DNA from: Nocardiopsis sp. TSRI0078
GTDB lineage: Bacteria > Actinomycetota > Actinomycetes > Streptosporangiales > Streptosporangiaceae
Assembly (NCBI RefSeq): GCF_001905145.1
Contig: NZ_LWLB01000035.1
Location: 248,001-312,000 of the forward strand
Direction: 5' to 3'
DNA length: 64,000 nucleotides
Every line of letters begins with the position of its first letter. Within the stretch, counting starts at the first letter, position 1. Shown piece by piece: positions 45,627 through 53,133 of this stretch. The notes under the pieces were generated by a model. The model did no database searches. It was given only the letters and a program-made list of their open reading frames with translations, and was not told where the DNA came from. Made by a program: the position numbers and the translations under genes.

Positions 45627-46220
45627 TCAGAACTGCTCTTCGTCGGGAACCTCGTCCGGCTGGGTCCAGGCCAGGTAGAGGGCGGGGATCGAGGTGTGCG
45701 CCATGATGATCACCCACAGCACGGGCATGAACAGTTCCCTGGGGAAGGACACGGACTCGGGCGACGGGCCCTCCAGCACGGCGAACACGAGGAACACCGC
45801 CAGCATGAGGCCCGCCGTCACGTGGTGGCCGATCCGTGTGGCCCTGTTCAGCTCGGCGCGCTGGCGCTCGTCCAGTCTCCGGTAGCGGGAGTTCGCCCCG
45901 GTGGCCCGGCCCAACTGCGTCGTGACCACCAGCATCACGGCCACCAGCACGAGGAGGACCGGCAGCAGGACGGTGGTCATCAGCGTCGTGCCGGGGTTGA
46001 AGTTGATGACGCCCATGAGCACCGTGGCGGCCAGTATGGCCAGCGCGTTCAGGGACGCGTAGACACGCCGTCGGCCCCGGGAGGCCCGGAGCCTGCGAAG
46101 TCCCGGGCTCTCCTGGGGCCCGCGGAATCCCGGGCTGCCCGCGTTCGGGCGGGAGGCGCGTTCGGCATCCTCACGGATCTGGGTGGAGCGCAGTTTCGGG
46201 AGGATTCTGGACAGGTCCAT
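45627..46220 (-). CDS. Four-span membrane protein, first of a paralogous pair
   Basis: 197 residues. A basic N-terminus (about 1-50) is followed by four helices (LNALAILAATVLMGVINF, TTVLLPVLLVLVAVMLVV and two more). LDERQRAELNRATRIGHHVT and the tail YLAWTQPDEVPDEEQF match the neighbour at 45000-45548, so the pair arose by duplication. It starts 15 bases after the XRE regulator gene. XRE plus a small DUF2178-like membrane protein is a recurrent pair. Here it is attached to an ABC exporter. Confidence 0.72.
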   Translation of the reverse strand: MDLSRILPKLRSTQIREDAERASRPNAGSPGFRGPQESPGLRRLRASRGRRRVYASLNALAILAATVLMGVINFNPGTTLMTTVLLPVLLVLVAVMLVVTTQLGRATGANSRYRRLDERQRAELNRATRIGHHVTAGLMLAVFLVFAVLEGPSPESVSFPRELFMPVLWVIIMAHTSIPALYLAWTQPDEVPDEEQF

Positions 46221-46235
46221 GAGGACTCCTTCGGG

Positions 46236-46517
46236 TCACTGGCCGATGCGGGGGAAGGGCTCGGTGGAGAAGACGACCTCCACCGGGACCTCGAAGTAGC
46301 GCGCGATACGCAGCGCCAGGTGGAGGCTGGGGCTGTACTCGCCCCGCTCCAGGTAGCCGACCGTCTGGTAGTGCACCCCCAGGGCCTCGGCCAGCTGGCG
46401 CCGGGACACGTTCCGCTCGGCCCGCAGCATCGCGATCCGGTTGTAGATGGCCTCGCCGCCCCCGGCCGCCGCCCTCGGGCGGCGGCCGGCCGCGCTCCTG
46501 CCGTTCTCAGTAGCCAC
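46236..46517 (-). CDS. XRE-family DNA-binding regulator
   Basis: 93 residues from GTG 46517, overlapping the permease stop by 11 bases. The helix-turn-helix is MLRAERNVSRRQLAEALGVH followed by YQTVGYLERGEYSPSLHLAL. The C-terminal block RIARYFEVPVEVVFSTEPFP is typical of compact regulators. The low-complexity Arg/Ala N-terminus may be shorter if a downstream start is used. It is the likely local regulator of its operon, for which the palindrome at 48377 is a candidate target. Confidence 0.88.
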   Translation of the reverse strand: MATENGRSAAGRRPRAAAGGGEAIYNRIAMLRAERNVSRRQLAEALGVHYQTVGYLERGEYSPSLHLALRIARYFEVPVEVVFSTEPFPRIGQ

Positions 46518-47364
46518 GCTTCATCGCCTTCTCCCGGGCCGCCTGGACCCTCGACCCCGACTCGCGCCGGGCCATCCGCCGCAGCACCCACTGGGCGAGG
46601 GCGAACCCGGCCAGCGCCCACAGTGCCAGAACCCCGGCCACCTGCGGCAGCTGCCAGGTCCCGGTCAGTTCGAGGGAGGCGTAGTCGGCGGGCAGCAGCG
46701 CGGCGCGCACCCCCAGGCCGATCCAGTAGACGGGGAAGAACCGTGCGGCGGTCTGGATCCAGTCGGCCATGAACGTGATGGGCAGCATGACGCCCGAGGT
46801 CATCACCAGCCCCAGCACGGGAACCATGATCAGACCCACACCAGTGCGCGGGTTGGACAGGGTGGCGCCGAGGATCGCGCCGATGGGAGCCAGGGCCAGC
46901 ATCGTGAGCACGAACACCCACAGCAGGGTGAGCGTCCCGCTCACACCCCGCAGGACGAACCCGTCGACGAACAGAAGTCCCGGCACCACCATCAGCACCA
47001 GGGCCACCGTCGACATGGTCAGGATGTGCCAGACCTTGCCGACCCCGTAGCCGAGCATGCCGTGCGGTGTGGCCCTGGCCCGCAGCAGCGTCCCGTCCTC
47101 GCGCTCGGTGCCGAGCACCTGGGCGACCGTGGTCACGCCCAGCATGACCAGCTGGAGGGTGACCCCGGCGGCCATCATCACCGTGCCGGTGGAGACGCCG
47201 GTCCCCTCCACCGGTTCACGGCCGAGGAAGACGGCGATGGCGATGAAGACGGCCGGCATCATCAGGTAGCCCCCGAGGAGCTCCTGGGCGTTGGTGAAGG
47301 ACCCCCGGAACTCGACCCATCCCCGGGAGAGTCCCGCTCTTACGGCGTTGGCCCTGGCGTTCAT
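46507..47364 (-). CDS. ABC-2 type transporter permease
   Basis: 285 residues with six predicted spans (LGGYLMMPAVFIAIAVFLG, VMMAAGVTLQLVMLGVTTVA, VALVLMVVPGLLFVDG and others). The motif LGTEREDGTLLRARATPHGM between spans 2 and 3 is characteristic of ABC-2 exporters. The start codon overlaps the ATPase stop by 4 bases (ATGA). With the ATPase it would form an exporter of a drug, lipid or other hydrophobic substrate, which the sequence does not reveal. Confidence 0.88.
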   Translation of the reverse strand: MNARANAVRAGLSRGWVEFRGSFTNAQELLGGYLMMPAVFIAIAVFLGREPVEGTGVSTGTVMMAAGVTLQLVMLGVTTVAQVLGTEREDGTLLRARATPHGMLGYGVGKVWHILTMSTVALVLMVVPGLLFVDGFVLRGVSGTLTLLWVFVLTMLALAPIGAILGATLSNPRTGVGLIMVPVLGLVMTSGVMLPITFMADWIQTAARFFPVYWIGLGVRAALLPADYASLELTGTWQLPQVAGVLALWALAGFALAQWVLRRMARRESGSRVQAAREKAMKRGY

Positions 47365-48338
47365 CGGATCTCCTTCGTGAACTCGGCGGCGGCCGTCTCG
47401 GCGTCCCCGGACTCGTGGCGCTGGACCATGGCCATGTACACGTCCTCCAGCGAGGGGCGGGTGACCTTCAGGTCGGTGACGCCGTCGCCGTGCTCCGCGT
47501 ACAGCTCGGCGACGTGGCGGGCGGGGCTGTCGGTGCTGTGGACGTGCCGACGTCCCCCGACACTCCAGACGACCTCGCTCTCCCGGGCCACCAGGGAGGC
47601 GAGGTGGTCGGCGCTGCCGTCGGCGACGATCACGCCGCCCGCGAGGATGAGGATGCGGTCGGCCAGCTTCTCGGCCTCGTCCAGGTCATGGGTGGTCAGC
47701 AGGACGGTGGTGTCGTCCTCGTCGGCGAGCCGGTGCACCAGTTCGTGGAAGCCGCGGCGGGCCACCGGGTCGAACCCGGCGGTGGGCTCGTCGAGGAAGA
47801 GCAGCTCGGGGCGGCCGACGACGCCCAGGGCCACGTCCACGCGGCGGCGCTGGCCTCCGGAGAGCTCGCGGACCCTCTTGTGCGCGTGCTCGGTGAGGCC
47901 GACGGTCTCCAGGAGCGCGTCGGTGTCGTGGGGGCGCGGGCGCCCGGGCTCGGAGAAGGGCGCGTGGAACCGGCCGAAGTGACGGACCAGCTCCCGGACC
48001 CTCCAGGCGCCGTGGTCGCGCCAGGACTGCAGGACCACGCCGATCCGGGAGCGCCACGCCTCACCGCCGTGCTCGGGGTCGCTCCCCAGCACCTCCACCT
48101 CGCCGGCGGAGCGCCTGCGGAACCCCTCCAGGATCTCGACGGTGGTGGTCTTGCCCGCTCCGTTGGGGCCGAGGAGGGCGACCACCTCGCCGCGCCGGGC
48201 GGTGAGGTCCACACCCCGAAGGACCTCGGCGGCGCCGTAGTTCATCCGCAGGCCGCGGACGCTGAGCACGGTCTCCTCCGGCGTCCCCGAGGCCTGGGCG
48301 TTCGCCCTGGCTGTCGTCCGGACCGCTGAATCCCTCAC
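47361..48338 (-). CDS. ABC transporter ATPase (drug/lipid exporter type)
   Basis: 325 residues from GTG 48338 (AGGAGGG six bases upstream). Walker A GPNGAGKTTT, Q-loop VLQSWRD, signature LSGGQRRRVDVAL, Walker B LLFLDEPTAGFDP and switch LLTTHDLDEAE are all intact. The C-terminal ~90 residues (ESEVVWSVGGRRHVHSTD and SLEDVYMAMV) are usual for ABC-2-associated ATPases. First gene of a five-gene operon (ATPase, permease, XRE, two membrane proteins). Confidence 0.92.
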   Translation of the reverse strand: MRDSAVRTTARANAQASGTPEETVLSVRGLRMNYGAAEVLRGVDLTARRGEVVALLGPNGAGKTTTVEILEGFRRRSAGEVEVLGSDPEHGGEAWRSRIGVVLQSWRDHGAWRVRELVRHFGRFHAPFSEPGRPRPHDTDALLETVGLTEHAHKRVRELSGGQRRRVDVALGVVGRPELLFLDEPTAGFDPVARRGFHELVHRLADEDDTTVLLTTHDLDEAEKLADRILILAGGVIVADGSADHLASLVARESEVVWSVGGRRHVHSTDSPARHVAELYAEHGDGVTDLKVTRPSLEDVYMAMVQRHESGDAETAAAEFTKEIR

Positions 48339-48688
48339 ATCAGCCCTCCTTCTCGTCTCTGCTCTACTGCCATTGATAGTACATGTACTACATCATAGAG
48401 AACAGAGGATACATAAAAGCAGAGGTGCACTACGACATGCCGCAGAACGACTGCCCCGCCTGGAGGGACACGGCTCAGGGAGCATGCGAGAGGGGACGGC
48501 CGGTGGGAGAGGATGGCCTCTTCCGGCCACACGGCGCCGCTTCTCCCGGACCACCCGCGACGGAGGTCGCGGGTTTCGGACACGGCACCGCGGACAGATG
48601 ACAGATCGAGCGCGGATACCCGAGCCGTCCGCGGACCCCGAGGCGAGACAATGAGTCGGACGGCGACACCGATCGGCAGGAGGCCCCC
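48339..48688. other. AT-rich promoter region of the ABC operon and leader of the VOC gene
   Basis: The first 90 bases are strikingly AT-rich for this genome and contain a 14-bp palindrome at 48377-48390, consistent with the operon promoter. The rest returns to high GC. Short plus-strand frames starting inside the AT-rich part have poor coding quality and are not accepted. AGGAGG before 48689 belongs to the next gene. Confidence 0.5.
48377..48390. promoter_or_regulatory. 14-bp perfect palindrome upstream of the ABC/XRE operon
   Basis: TAGTACATGTACTA is perfectly symmetric, 39-52 bases before the ATPase start and within an AT-rich stretch. The spacing fits a repressor site overlapping the promoter. 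GntR/YtrA-type regulators of ABC exporters and the operon's own XRE protein are both possible binders. Confidence 0.6.
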
Positions 48689-49096
48689 ATGCGCTGCACC
48701 AACATCAGACTCCTCGTCAACGACTACGAGGCCTGTTTCCACTTCTACTCGGAGGTCCTCAAGCTCCCCCTGCTGCGGGGCGACGAGAACAGCCGCTACG
48801 CCGAGTTCGACGTGGACTCGGGGACACGGCTGGCCATCAACCAGCGCGAGGTGATGGCCGAGGCGCTGGAGACCGACACGGCCGACCCCGAACTCCCCCA
48901 CCAGGACCGGCTCGCGGTGATCTTCGAGGTGGACGACGTGGACGCCACGGCCGCCAAGCTGGTCGCGGACGGCGCCCGCCAGGTGATGGAGCCGCGGGAC
49001 TGGACGGCCTGGGGTATCCGCGCGGCCCACTTCCGCGACCCCGACGGCTACCTGCTGGAGATCAACTGCCCCCTGCTCCCCGTGGCCGCGGTCTGA
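48689..49096 (+). CDS. VOC/glyoxalase-fold protein
   Basis: 135 residues with AGGAGGCCCCC before the ATG. It has paired beta-alpha-beta modules: CTNIRLLVNDYEACFHFYSE with a first metal-position residue and FEVDDVDATAAKLVADGARQ followed by HFRDPDGYLLEINC, which supplies the second-module Glu. Members bind or convert small molecules (glyoxalase, dioxygenase, antibiotic binding). The substrate is unknown. Monocistronic. Confidence 0.85.
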   Translation: MRCTNIRLLVNDYEACFHFYSEVLKLPLLRGDENSRYAEFDVDSGTRLAINQREVMAEALETDTADPELPHQDRLAVIFEVDDVDATAAKLVADGARQVMEPRDWTAWGIRAAHFRDPDGYLLEINCPLLPVAAV

Positions 49097-49116
49097 TCCC
49101 CGGCCTCACAGCCTCC

Positions 49117-49884
49117 TCACCGGACCACGTGCTCCACCAGGAGCTCGTTCACCCGGTCCGCCCGCTCCACCCCGAGAAGGTGCGCGGCTCCCGGGACCAC
49201 CTCGAAGCGGGATCCGGAGATCCCGTCCGCCAGCCTGCGGCCGTAGCCGGGCGGCAGCAGCGGGTCGTGGGCGGCCGACGCCACCAGGGTCGGCACCCGC
49301 ACCGAGGCGACCAGGTGCCTCTGGTCCATCCCCGCGATCGCGTCGCACACCGAGGCGAAGCCGTCCGGATCGAGCCCGCCGAAGTCCTCGGTGAACCTGG
49401 CCGCCACCTCCGGGCGCTGTTCACCCATGTCCGGGGTGAACCAGGGCCGCACCACGTCGGCGGCCACCGAGTCGAGGCCCGACGCGCGCACCCGCGAGGC
49501 GACGTGGCCCCACCGGTGCGTCCGGGGCGTGCGGGACGCCGCCGAGAGCAGCGCGAGGCGGTCCAGGGTGCGCGGCGAGTTGGCGGCGATCCACAGCAGC
49601 AGCGAGCCACCGAACCCGGCACCGACCGCGGAGACCCTGGTGAGGCCCTGCGAGTCCAGCAGACCGAGCAGGTCCAGGGCGAGTTCCTCGACGGTGTAGG
49701 GGCCCGGCGGCGCCGGGGAGGAGCCGTGGCCGCGGTGGTTGACCCGCAGGACCCTGCGGGTGCGCGTGAGTTCGGGCATCTGCGGTTCCCAGACCGACAT
49801 CGTGGTGCCGACGGGCGGTACGAGCAGCACGACGGGCGCGTGCGCGGGTCCGTCGAACCGGTGCTGGAGCGCAATCAAGGTCAT
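49117..49884 (-). CDS. Alpha/beta-hydrolase-fold protein without nucleophile serine
   Basis: 255 residues, start preceded by GGAGGTTCC. The layout resembles 3-oxoadipate enol-lactonase-type hydrolases (VVLLVPPVGTTMSVWEPQMP, VLRVNHRGHGSSPAPPGPYT). The nucleophile elbow reads GAGFGG, so the catalytic Ser of GxSxG is a Gly. The Asp (AHDPLLPPGYG) and His (PGAAHLLGVE) positions are kept. Hydrolysis by the usual mechanism is unlikely. It may be a non-hydrolytic member. Confidence 0.82.
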   Translation of the reverse strand: MTLIALQHRFDGPAHAPVVLLVPPVGTTMSVWEPQMPELTRTRRVLRVNHRGHGSSPAPPGPYTVEELALDLLGLLDSQGLTRVSAVGAGFGGSLLLWIAANSPRTLDRLALLSAASRTPRTHRWGHVASRVRASGLDSVAADVVRPWFTPDMGEQRPEVAARFTEDFGGLDPDGFASVCDAIAGMDQRHLVASVRVPTLVASAAHDPLLPPGYGRRLADGISGSRFEVVPGAAHLLGVERADRVNELLVEHVVR

Positions 49885-50040
49885 GGAACCTCCGAGTCGC
49901 CAGAACGCCAGGCTATCGGCCGTCCCCTCACTGAAGTCTCAAGGATTCCCCTGCTTCCCGTCGAGTGGAGGACAGAACCTGACCGCCTTGCTTCCTAGAG
50001 TTCCACCACCGAGTCGGACACGAAGAAGGCGGTGGCCATC

Positions 50041-50577
50041 ATGGCGGCGATGACGGAGAACACGGTCCTGGACGCCGAGCGCACGTCCTTCCTGCGGGTT
50101 CTGGAGGAGCAGCGCGACTTCCTGCGCTTCACCCTCAAGGGCCTGGACGACGAGCAGGCCGCGAGGCGCACCACGGTGAGCGAACTGACCCTCGGCGGGC
50201 TGGTCAAACACGTGACGCAGGTCGAGCGCAACTGGATCCGCTTCATCCGGGAGGGGGCGCTGCACGACGCCGAGACCGCCTACGAGGACCCGGCCTCGTG
50301 GGAGGAGCAGGCGAAGAGCTTCCGGCTGATCGGCGACGAGACCCTGGCCGGCGTCCTGGAGGACTACGAGCGGGCCGCCGGGGAGACCGACCGGTTCGTC
50401 GCGCAGCTGCCCGACCTGGAGGTCGGCCGGCGGCTGCCGAAGGCGCCGTGGTTCCCCGAGGACACCTCGTGGTCCGCGCGCGACGTGCTGCTGCACCTCA
50501 TCCGCGAGACCGCGCAGCACTGCGGCCACGCCGACATCCTGCGCGAGGCCCTGGACGGCCAGAAGACCATGGGCTGA
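50041..50577 (+). CDS. DinB/DUF664-family protein
   Basis: 178 residues from ATG 50041. GTG 50032 and ATG 50050 are alternatives. Four-helix bundle with the metal-site pattern of the family: LTLGGLVKHVTQVERNWI (first His), then WSARDVLLHLIRETAQHCGHAD carrying two more His. Members include thiol-dependent transferases (mycothiol or bacillithiol linked) and proteins of unknown role. It is followed by a very strong 54-base inverted repeat. Confidence 0.88.
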   Translation: MAAMTENTVLDAERTSFLRVLEEQRDFLRFTLKGLDDEQAARRTTVSELTLGGLVKHVTQVERNWIRFIREGALHDAETAYEDPASWEEQAKSFRLIGDETLAGVLEDYERAAGETDRFVAQLPDLEVGRRLPKAPWFPEDTSWSARDVLLHLIRETAQHCGHADILREALDGQKTMG

Positions 50578-50599
50578 CGCGCCGACGGCCCGCGCGGAG

Positions 50600-50653
50600 C
50601 CGGCCTGCGTGGTGTGCGTGGGCACCGGTGTCCACGCACACCACGCAGGCCGG
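50600..50653. terminator. 54-base near-perfect palindrome after the DinB-like gene
   Basis: 22-base arms (50600-50621 and 50632-50653, core CCTGCGTGGTGTGCGTGG) are exact reverse complements. The 10-base loop contains the self-complementary CACCGGTG. It lies 22 bases after the stop codon. Terminator is the simplest reading, but the length exceeds normal need. Confidence 0.6.
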
Positions 50654-50830
50654 GGACACGAGGAGGGCGGCATGGACGAGGAGCCTCCGCTCCCGGGGCC
50701 GGTACCGTACGCGGTGCGACACCGGTGGTCCGTGGCGCTGGAGCACTTCGCCGATCTGGCGCGGCAGTGGGACCACGAGGATGGGCGGGAGCAGCGCGCG
50801 GCCGACAAGCTTCCATGGCCCGGGCCGGGT

Positions 50831-50906
50831 CCGGGAACGGCGACGGGGGCGCTCCCGCTGACCATGGGAACGCCCCCGCCTACGAGGTGGCGAGGGTCGC
50901 CTCCGC
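50831..50906. repeat. Direct repeat flanking the toxin-antitoxin module, copy 1
   Basis: 76 bases beginning CCGGGAACGGCGACGGGGGC and ending GGGTCGCCTCCGC. Nearly identical to copy 2 at 51997-52073, differing only in the loop of an internal hairpin (GGGGGCGCTCCC against GGGAACGCCCCC). Confidence 0.85.
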
Positions 50907-51094
50907 GCTCTGTGTCGACAGCGGAACCAGGAACATCCTGGTGCCACCAGGCGCAGGTGGGGACGGGTGGCGGAACTCCCCAGTTACATCCGGGGGCGTT
51001 CCGGGACACCCCGAAACTCGGACGGCAGTATCACGACGGGCATCAGCGGCGGGGCGTCCGAACCGTTCCCGGCACAGGCGCACCCGTCGCCAAT

Positions 51095-51114
51095 CTGTAT
51101 AGTTTTCTATACAG
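51095..51114. promoter_or_regulatory. Operator-like inverted repeat before the antitoxin gene
   Basis: CTGTATAG, TTTT, CTATACAG: 8-bp perfect arms, 7 bases upstream of the antitoxin ATG in an otherwise GC-rich stretch. It overlaps a TATAGT-like -10 element. This is the standard place for autorepression by Phd/YefM antitoxins. Confidence 0.75.
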
Positions 51115-51121
51115 TTGGGGT

Positions 51122-51427
51122 ATGGCGATTCTTGAGCACACCCAGGAGATCAGCGTCACCGATGCGGCCAGACGTGGCGTCGCGGGCATCGTCCACGACG
51201 CGGAGCAGGGCACCGAGGTCATCGTGACCCGCCGACACGAGCCGGTCGCGGCCGTGGTCGCGTTCGCCCGGCTCGCGGAACTGGAGCAGGCGGAAGCGGA
51301 TCTGAGGGATCTCGCCCTGGTCATGGCTCGGGAGCTCACGGACAGTGGACGACGTACCTCCATGGACGACGTACTGGCCGCCTTCGGGCACAGCCGTGCC
51401 TCACTCGAAGAACTCCCCGAGGACTGA
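51122..51427 (+). CDS. Phd/YefM-type antitoxin
   Basis: 101 residues. The N-terminal DNA-binding part matches the Phd/YefM family (ISVTDAARRGVAGIVHDAEQ, GTEVIVTRRHEPVAAVVAF). The C-terminal tail (MDDVLAAFGHSRASLEELPE) would wrap the toxin. Its stop overlaps the toxin start (TGATG), the classic antitoxin-first arrangement. A long in-frame extension upstream is rejected because ATG 51122 lies just behind the operator palindrome. Confidence 0.88.
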   Translation: MAILEHTQEISVTDAARRGVAGIVHDAEQGTEVIVTRRHEPVAAVVAFARLAELEQAEADLRDLALVMARELTDSGRRTSMDDVLAAFGHSRASLEELPED

Positions 51428-51945
51428 TGGCCGAGATCACCTTCACCGACGCCGCCCTCGACGACCTGCGGCGGCTCGGCCCCGACGCCGTGCCCAAGGT
51501 CCTCAAGAAGGTCCTTCTCCTGGAGGAGAACCCAGAGGCCGGATACCCCCTGGGCGGCGAACTCACGGGGTTTCGCAAACTGGTCGTCGGACGCAACACC
51601 TGGCGTGTCGTGTACCGCGTCACCGACGAGAAACGTGTGGAGATCTGCGAGGTCTGGGCCGTCGGAGCGCGAGCGGACGCCCAGGTCTACGCTGAGGCCT
51701 CCCGGCGAGCCCGGGCAGCCTCGAAGGACACCCCCGCCGCCCAGAAGCTCGCGGTCGTCATCGAGCACCTCGGCAAACCAGCGGAGAGGGTGGCGCATGA
51801 ATCGCCACCCACGAGAGAACCCGTCCCAGACTGGTTGGCCGAACGTCTGGTCCACACCGTCGGCGTGCCCCCTGAGGAGGTGGCCGCCCTCGATCTGGAA
51901 CAGGCCGTGGACCTCTGGGCCGACTTCCGATCCCGACCGCGCTGA
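51427..51945 (+). CDS. RelE/ParE-type toxin with extra C-terminal domain
   Basis: 172 residues. Residues 1-90 match the RelE/ParE fold (ITFTDAALDDLRRLGPDAV, GGELTGFRKLVVGRNTWRVV, YRVTDEKRVEICEVWAVGAR), expected to inhibit translation or gyrase. Typical members are 85-100 residues long. This one carries ~80 more, rich in helices and Pro (VPDWLAERLVHTVGVPPEEV). The tail may neutralise, target or bind a third component. Coupled to the antitoxin by a one-base overlap and flanked by direct repeats. Confidence 0.85.
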   Translation: MAEITFTDAALDDLRRLGPDAVPKVLKKVLLLEENPEAGYPLGGELTGFRKLVVGRNTWRVVYRVTDEKRVEICEVWAVGARADAQVYAEASRRARAASKDTPAAQKLAVVIEHLGKPAERVAHESPPTREPVPDWLAERLVHTVGVPPEEVAALDLEQAVDLWADFRSRPR

Positions 51946-51996
51946 CCCCGCACTCCGCCCCCGGTGTCCAAACGCGTCCCAGCGACGCGGAACTCC

Positions 51997-52073
51997 CCGG
52001 GAACGGCGACGGGGGCGCTCCCACCGACCAGTGGGAACGCCCCCGCCTACGAGGTGGCGAGGGTCGCCTCCGC
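51997..52073. repeat. Direct repeat flanking the toxin-antitoxin module, copy 2
   Basis: 77 bases nearly identical to copy 1 at 50831-50906. The hairpin loop differs (ACCGACCAG against GCTGACCA). The two copies, in the same orientation 1.09 kb apart, enclose the whole toxin-antitoxin operon. Confidence 0.85.
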
Positions 52074-52105
52074 ATCCCCCCTCAAAGTACGGAAGCGACC
52101 CTCGC
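52057..52105. terminator. Inverted repeat extending from repeat copy 2
   Basis: GCGAGGGTCGCCTCCG (52057-52072) pairs with CGGAAGCGACCCTCGC (52090-52105), with one mismatch in 16, around a 17-base loop. Likely terminator for the toxin transcript. Confidence 0.55.
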
Positions 52106-52350
52106 GCTGGGAAGCGGCCGGCGACTCCTCCCCCCTGGAGTCGCGGCCTTGAAGGCCTGCCGCGGAATCGACCCTGTCGTTCCGCGTTGGTAGAGACACT
52201 ACCCACCCCACCTCCCAAGAACAACCCTGAGTCACAGGAAACTACTTAAAGTGATCACCATTCCTTGGCAGGTGCGGGACCAAGGACATGTGGTCAGCGT
52301 CAATCAGGGGTCATGACGGTGCGCTCGGAGGCCGCGCATAGCCTGGTCCG

Positions 52351-53133
52351 GTGAGATCACCACTCCTCAGCCCCCGGTGGCTCGGTATCCACCTGCTGGT
52401 GGTGCTGGTCGCCACCGTCTGCGCCGCCGGAACCTCGTGGCAGTTCGTCCGGGCCTTCGAGCCCGACCGGGAGGTCATCACCAACCCGGTCGAGGACCTC
52501 GCCGGAGCCGTGCCCCTCTCGGACCTGCTGGAGCCGGGCGAGTACATGCACCCGGACTTCTTCGCCAACAACGCCGTCGAGGCCACGGGCCGCTACGACG
52601 CCGAGGCCCAGCTGCTGGTGCCCCGGGTCGCCGACGGCGTGCGCGGACACGACGTCATCGTCCCCCTCGTCACCGGTGAGGGCACCGCCGTCACGGTGAA
52701 CCGGGGCTGGGCCGAGGAGGGCCAGGACATCCCGCCCGTCCCCGAGGGCGAGGTCACCGCCACCGGATGGCTGCTGCCGCCGGTGAAGGCCGAGGGGATC
52801 GTGCCCGTCGAGGTCTCCGAGGGCCAGGTCGAGCGCATCGCCCCGTCCCTGCTGGTCAACGAGTGGGACTACCGCCTCTACGAGGGCTACGTCATCCTGC
52901 CCGGGCAGGACCCGGCCACCGCCTCGCTCACCCCGGCGCCACCGCCCGAGCCGCCCACGGAGGTGAGGATCAACTGGCGCAGCCTCAGCTACACGGTGCA
53001 GTGGGCGATGTTCGGTGTCTCCGGCGTGGCCTTCTGGATCCTCCTGATGCGCCGGGAACTCAAAGAGGCCCGCTCCCGGCGGGAGGGGGCCTCAGGGGAG
53101 GGGGAGGATCAGCCGGCGGTCGCGGGCTCCTGA
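52351..53133 (+). CDS. SURF1-family protein
   Basis: 260 residues. It shows the SURF1 layout: an N-terminal membrane helix (LGIHLLVVLVATVCAAGTSW), a periplasmic/extracytoplasmic middle (VEATGRYDAEAQLLVPRV, VTVNRGWAEEG), and a C-terminal helix (YTVQWAMFGVSGVAFWILLM). SURF1 assists haem a insertion in cytochrome oxidase assembly. The start is GTG 52351. It is convergent with the DUF3817 gene, overlapping its 3' end by 25 bases, and adjacency of these two is recurrent in actinomycetes. Confidence 0.88.
   Translation: MRSPLLSPRWLGIHLLVVLVATVCAAGTSWQFVRAFEPDREVITNPVEDLAGAVPLSDLLEPGEYMHPDFFANNAVEATGRYDAEAQLLVPRVADGVRGHDVIVPLVTGEGTAVTVNRGWAEEGQDIPPVPEGEVTATGWLLPPVKAEGIVPVEVSEGQVERIAPSLLVNEWDYRLYEGYVILPGQDPATASLTPAPPPEPPTEVRINWRSLSYTVQWAMFGVSGVAFWILLMRRELKEARSRREGASGEGEDQPAVAGS

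Larger units (their letters stand above)
50578..51121. other. Region between the DinB-like gene and the antitoxin, with palindrome, repeat copy and operator
   Basis: This holds the 54-base palindrome (50600-50653), repeat copy 1 (50831-50906) and the operator before the antitoxin (51095-51114). A frame starting at ATG 50672 behind GAGGAGGG (MDEEPPLPGPVPYAVRHRWS) reads protein-like for ~45 codons and then runs through the repeat into the antitoxin frame. It may be the remnant of a small gene disrupted by the repeat. A small hairpin CCAGGA/TCCTGG lies near 50932. Confidence 0.45.
51946..52350. other. Intergenic region after the toxin gene with repeat copy 2 and a long hairpin
   Basis: No gene is supported over 405 bases. 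It holds the second flanking repeat (51997-52073) and an overlapping 16-bp inverted repeat (52057-52105). Beyond it the sequence is less GC-rich (52190-52300), suggesting a promoter for the SURF1 gene, though no clear -35/-10 pair is seen. Confidence 0.45.

Noticed and set aside
48383..48601. Plus-strand frame starting MYYIIENRGYIK upstream of the VOC gene
   Set aside because: It begins inside an AT-rich promoter with a palindrome, has no ribosome site and turns into low-complexity Gly/Pro/Arg sequence.
50609..51121. N-terminal extension of the antitoxin frame (open from 50609), with a possible ATG at 50672
   Set aside because: The open frame crosses the direct repeat and the operator, and the residues are Gly/Pro/Arg-rich. 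Antitoxin homology begins exactly at ATG 51122.
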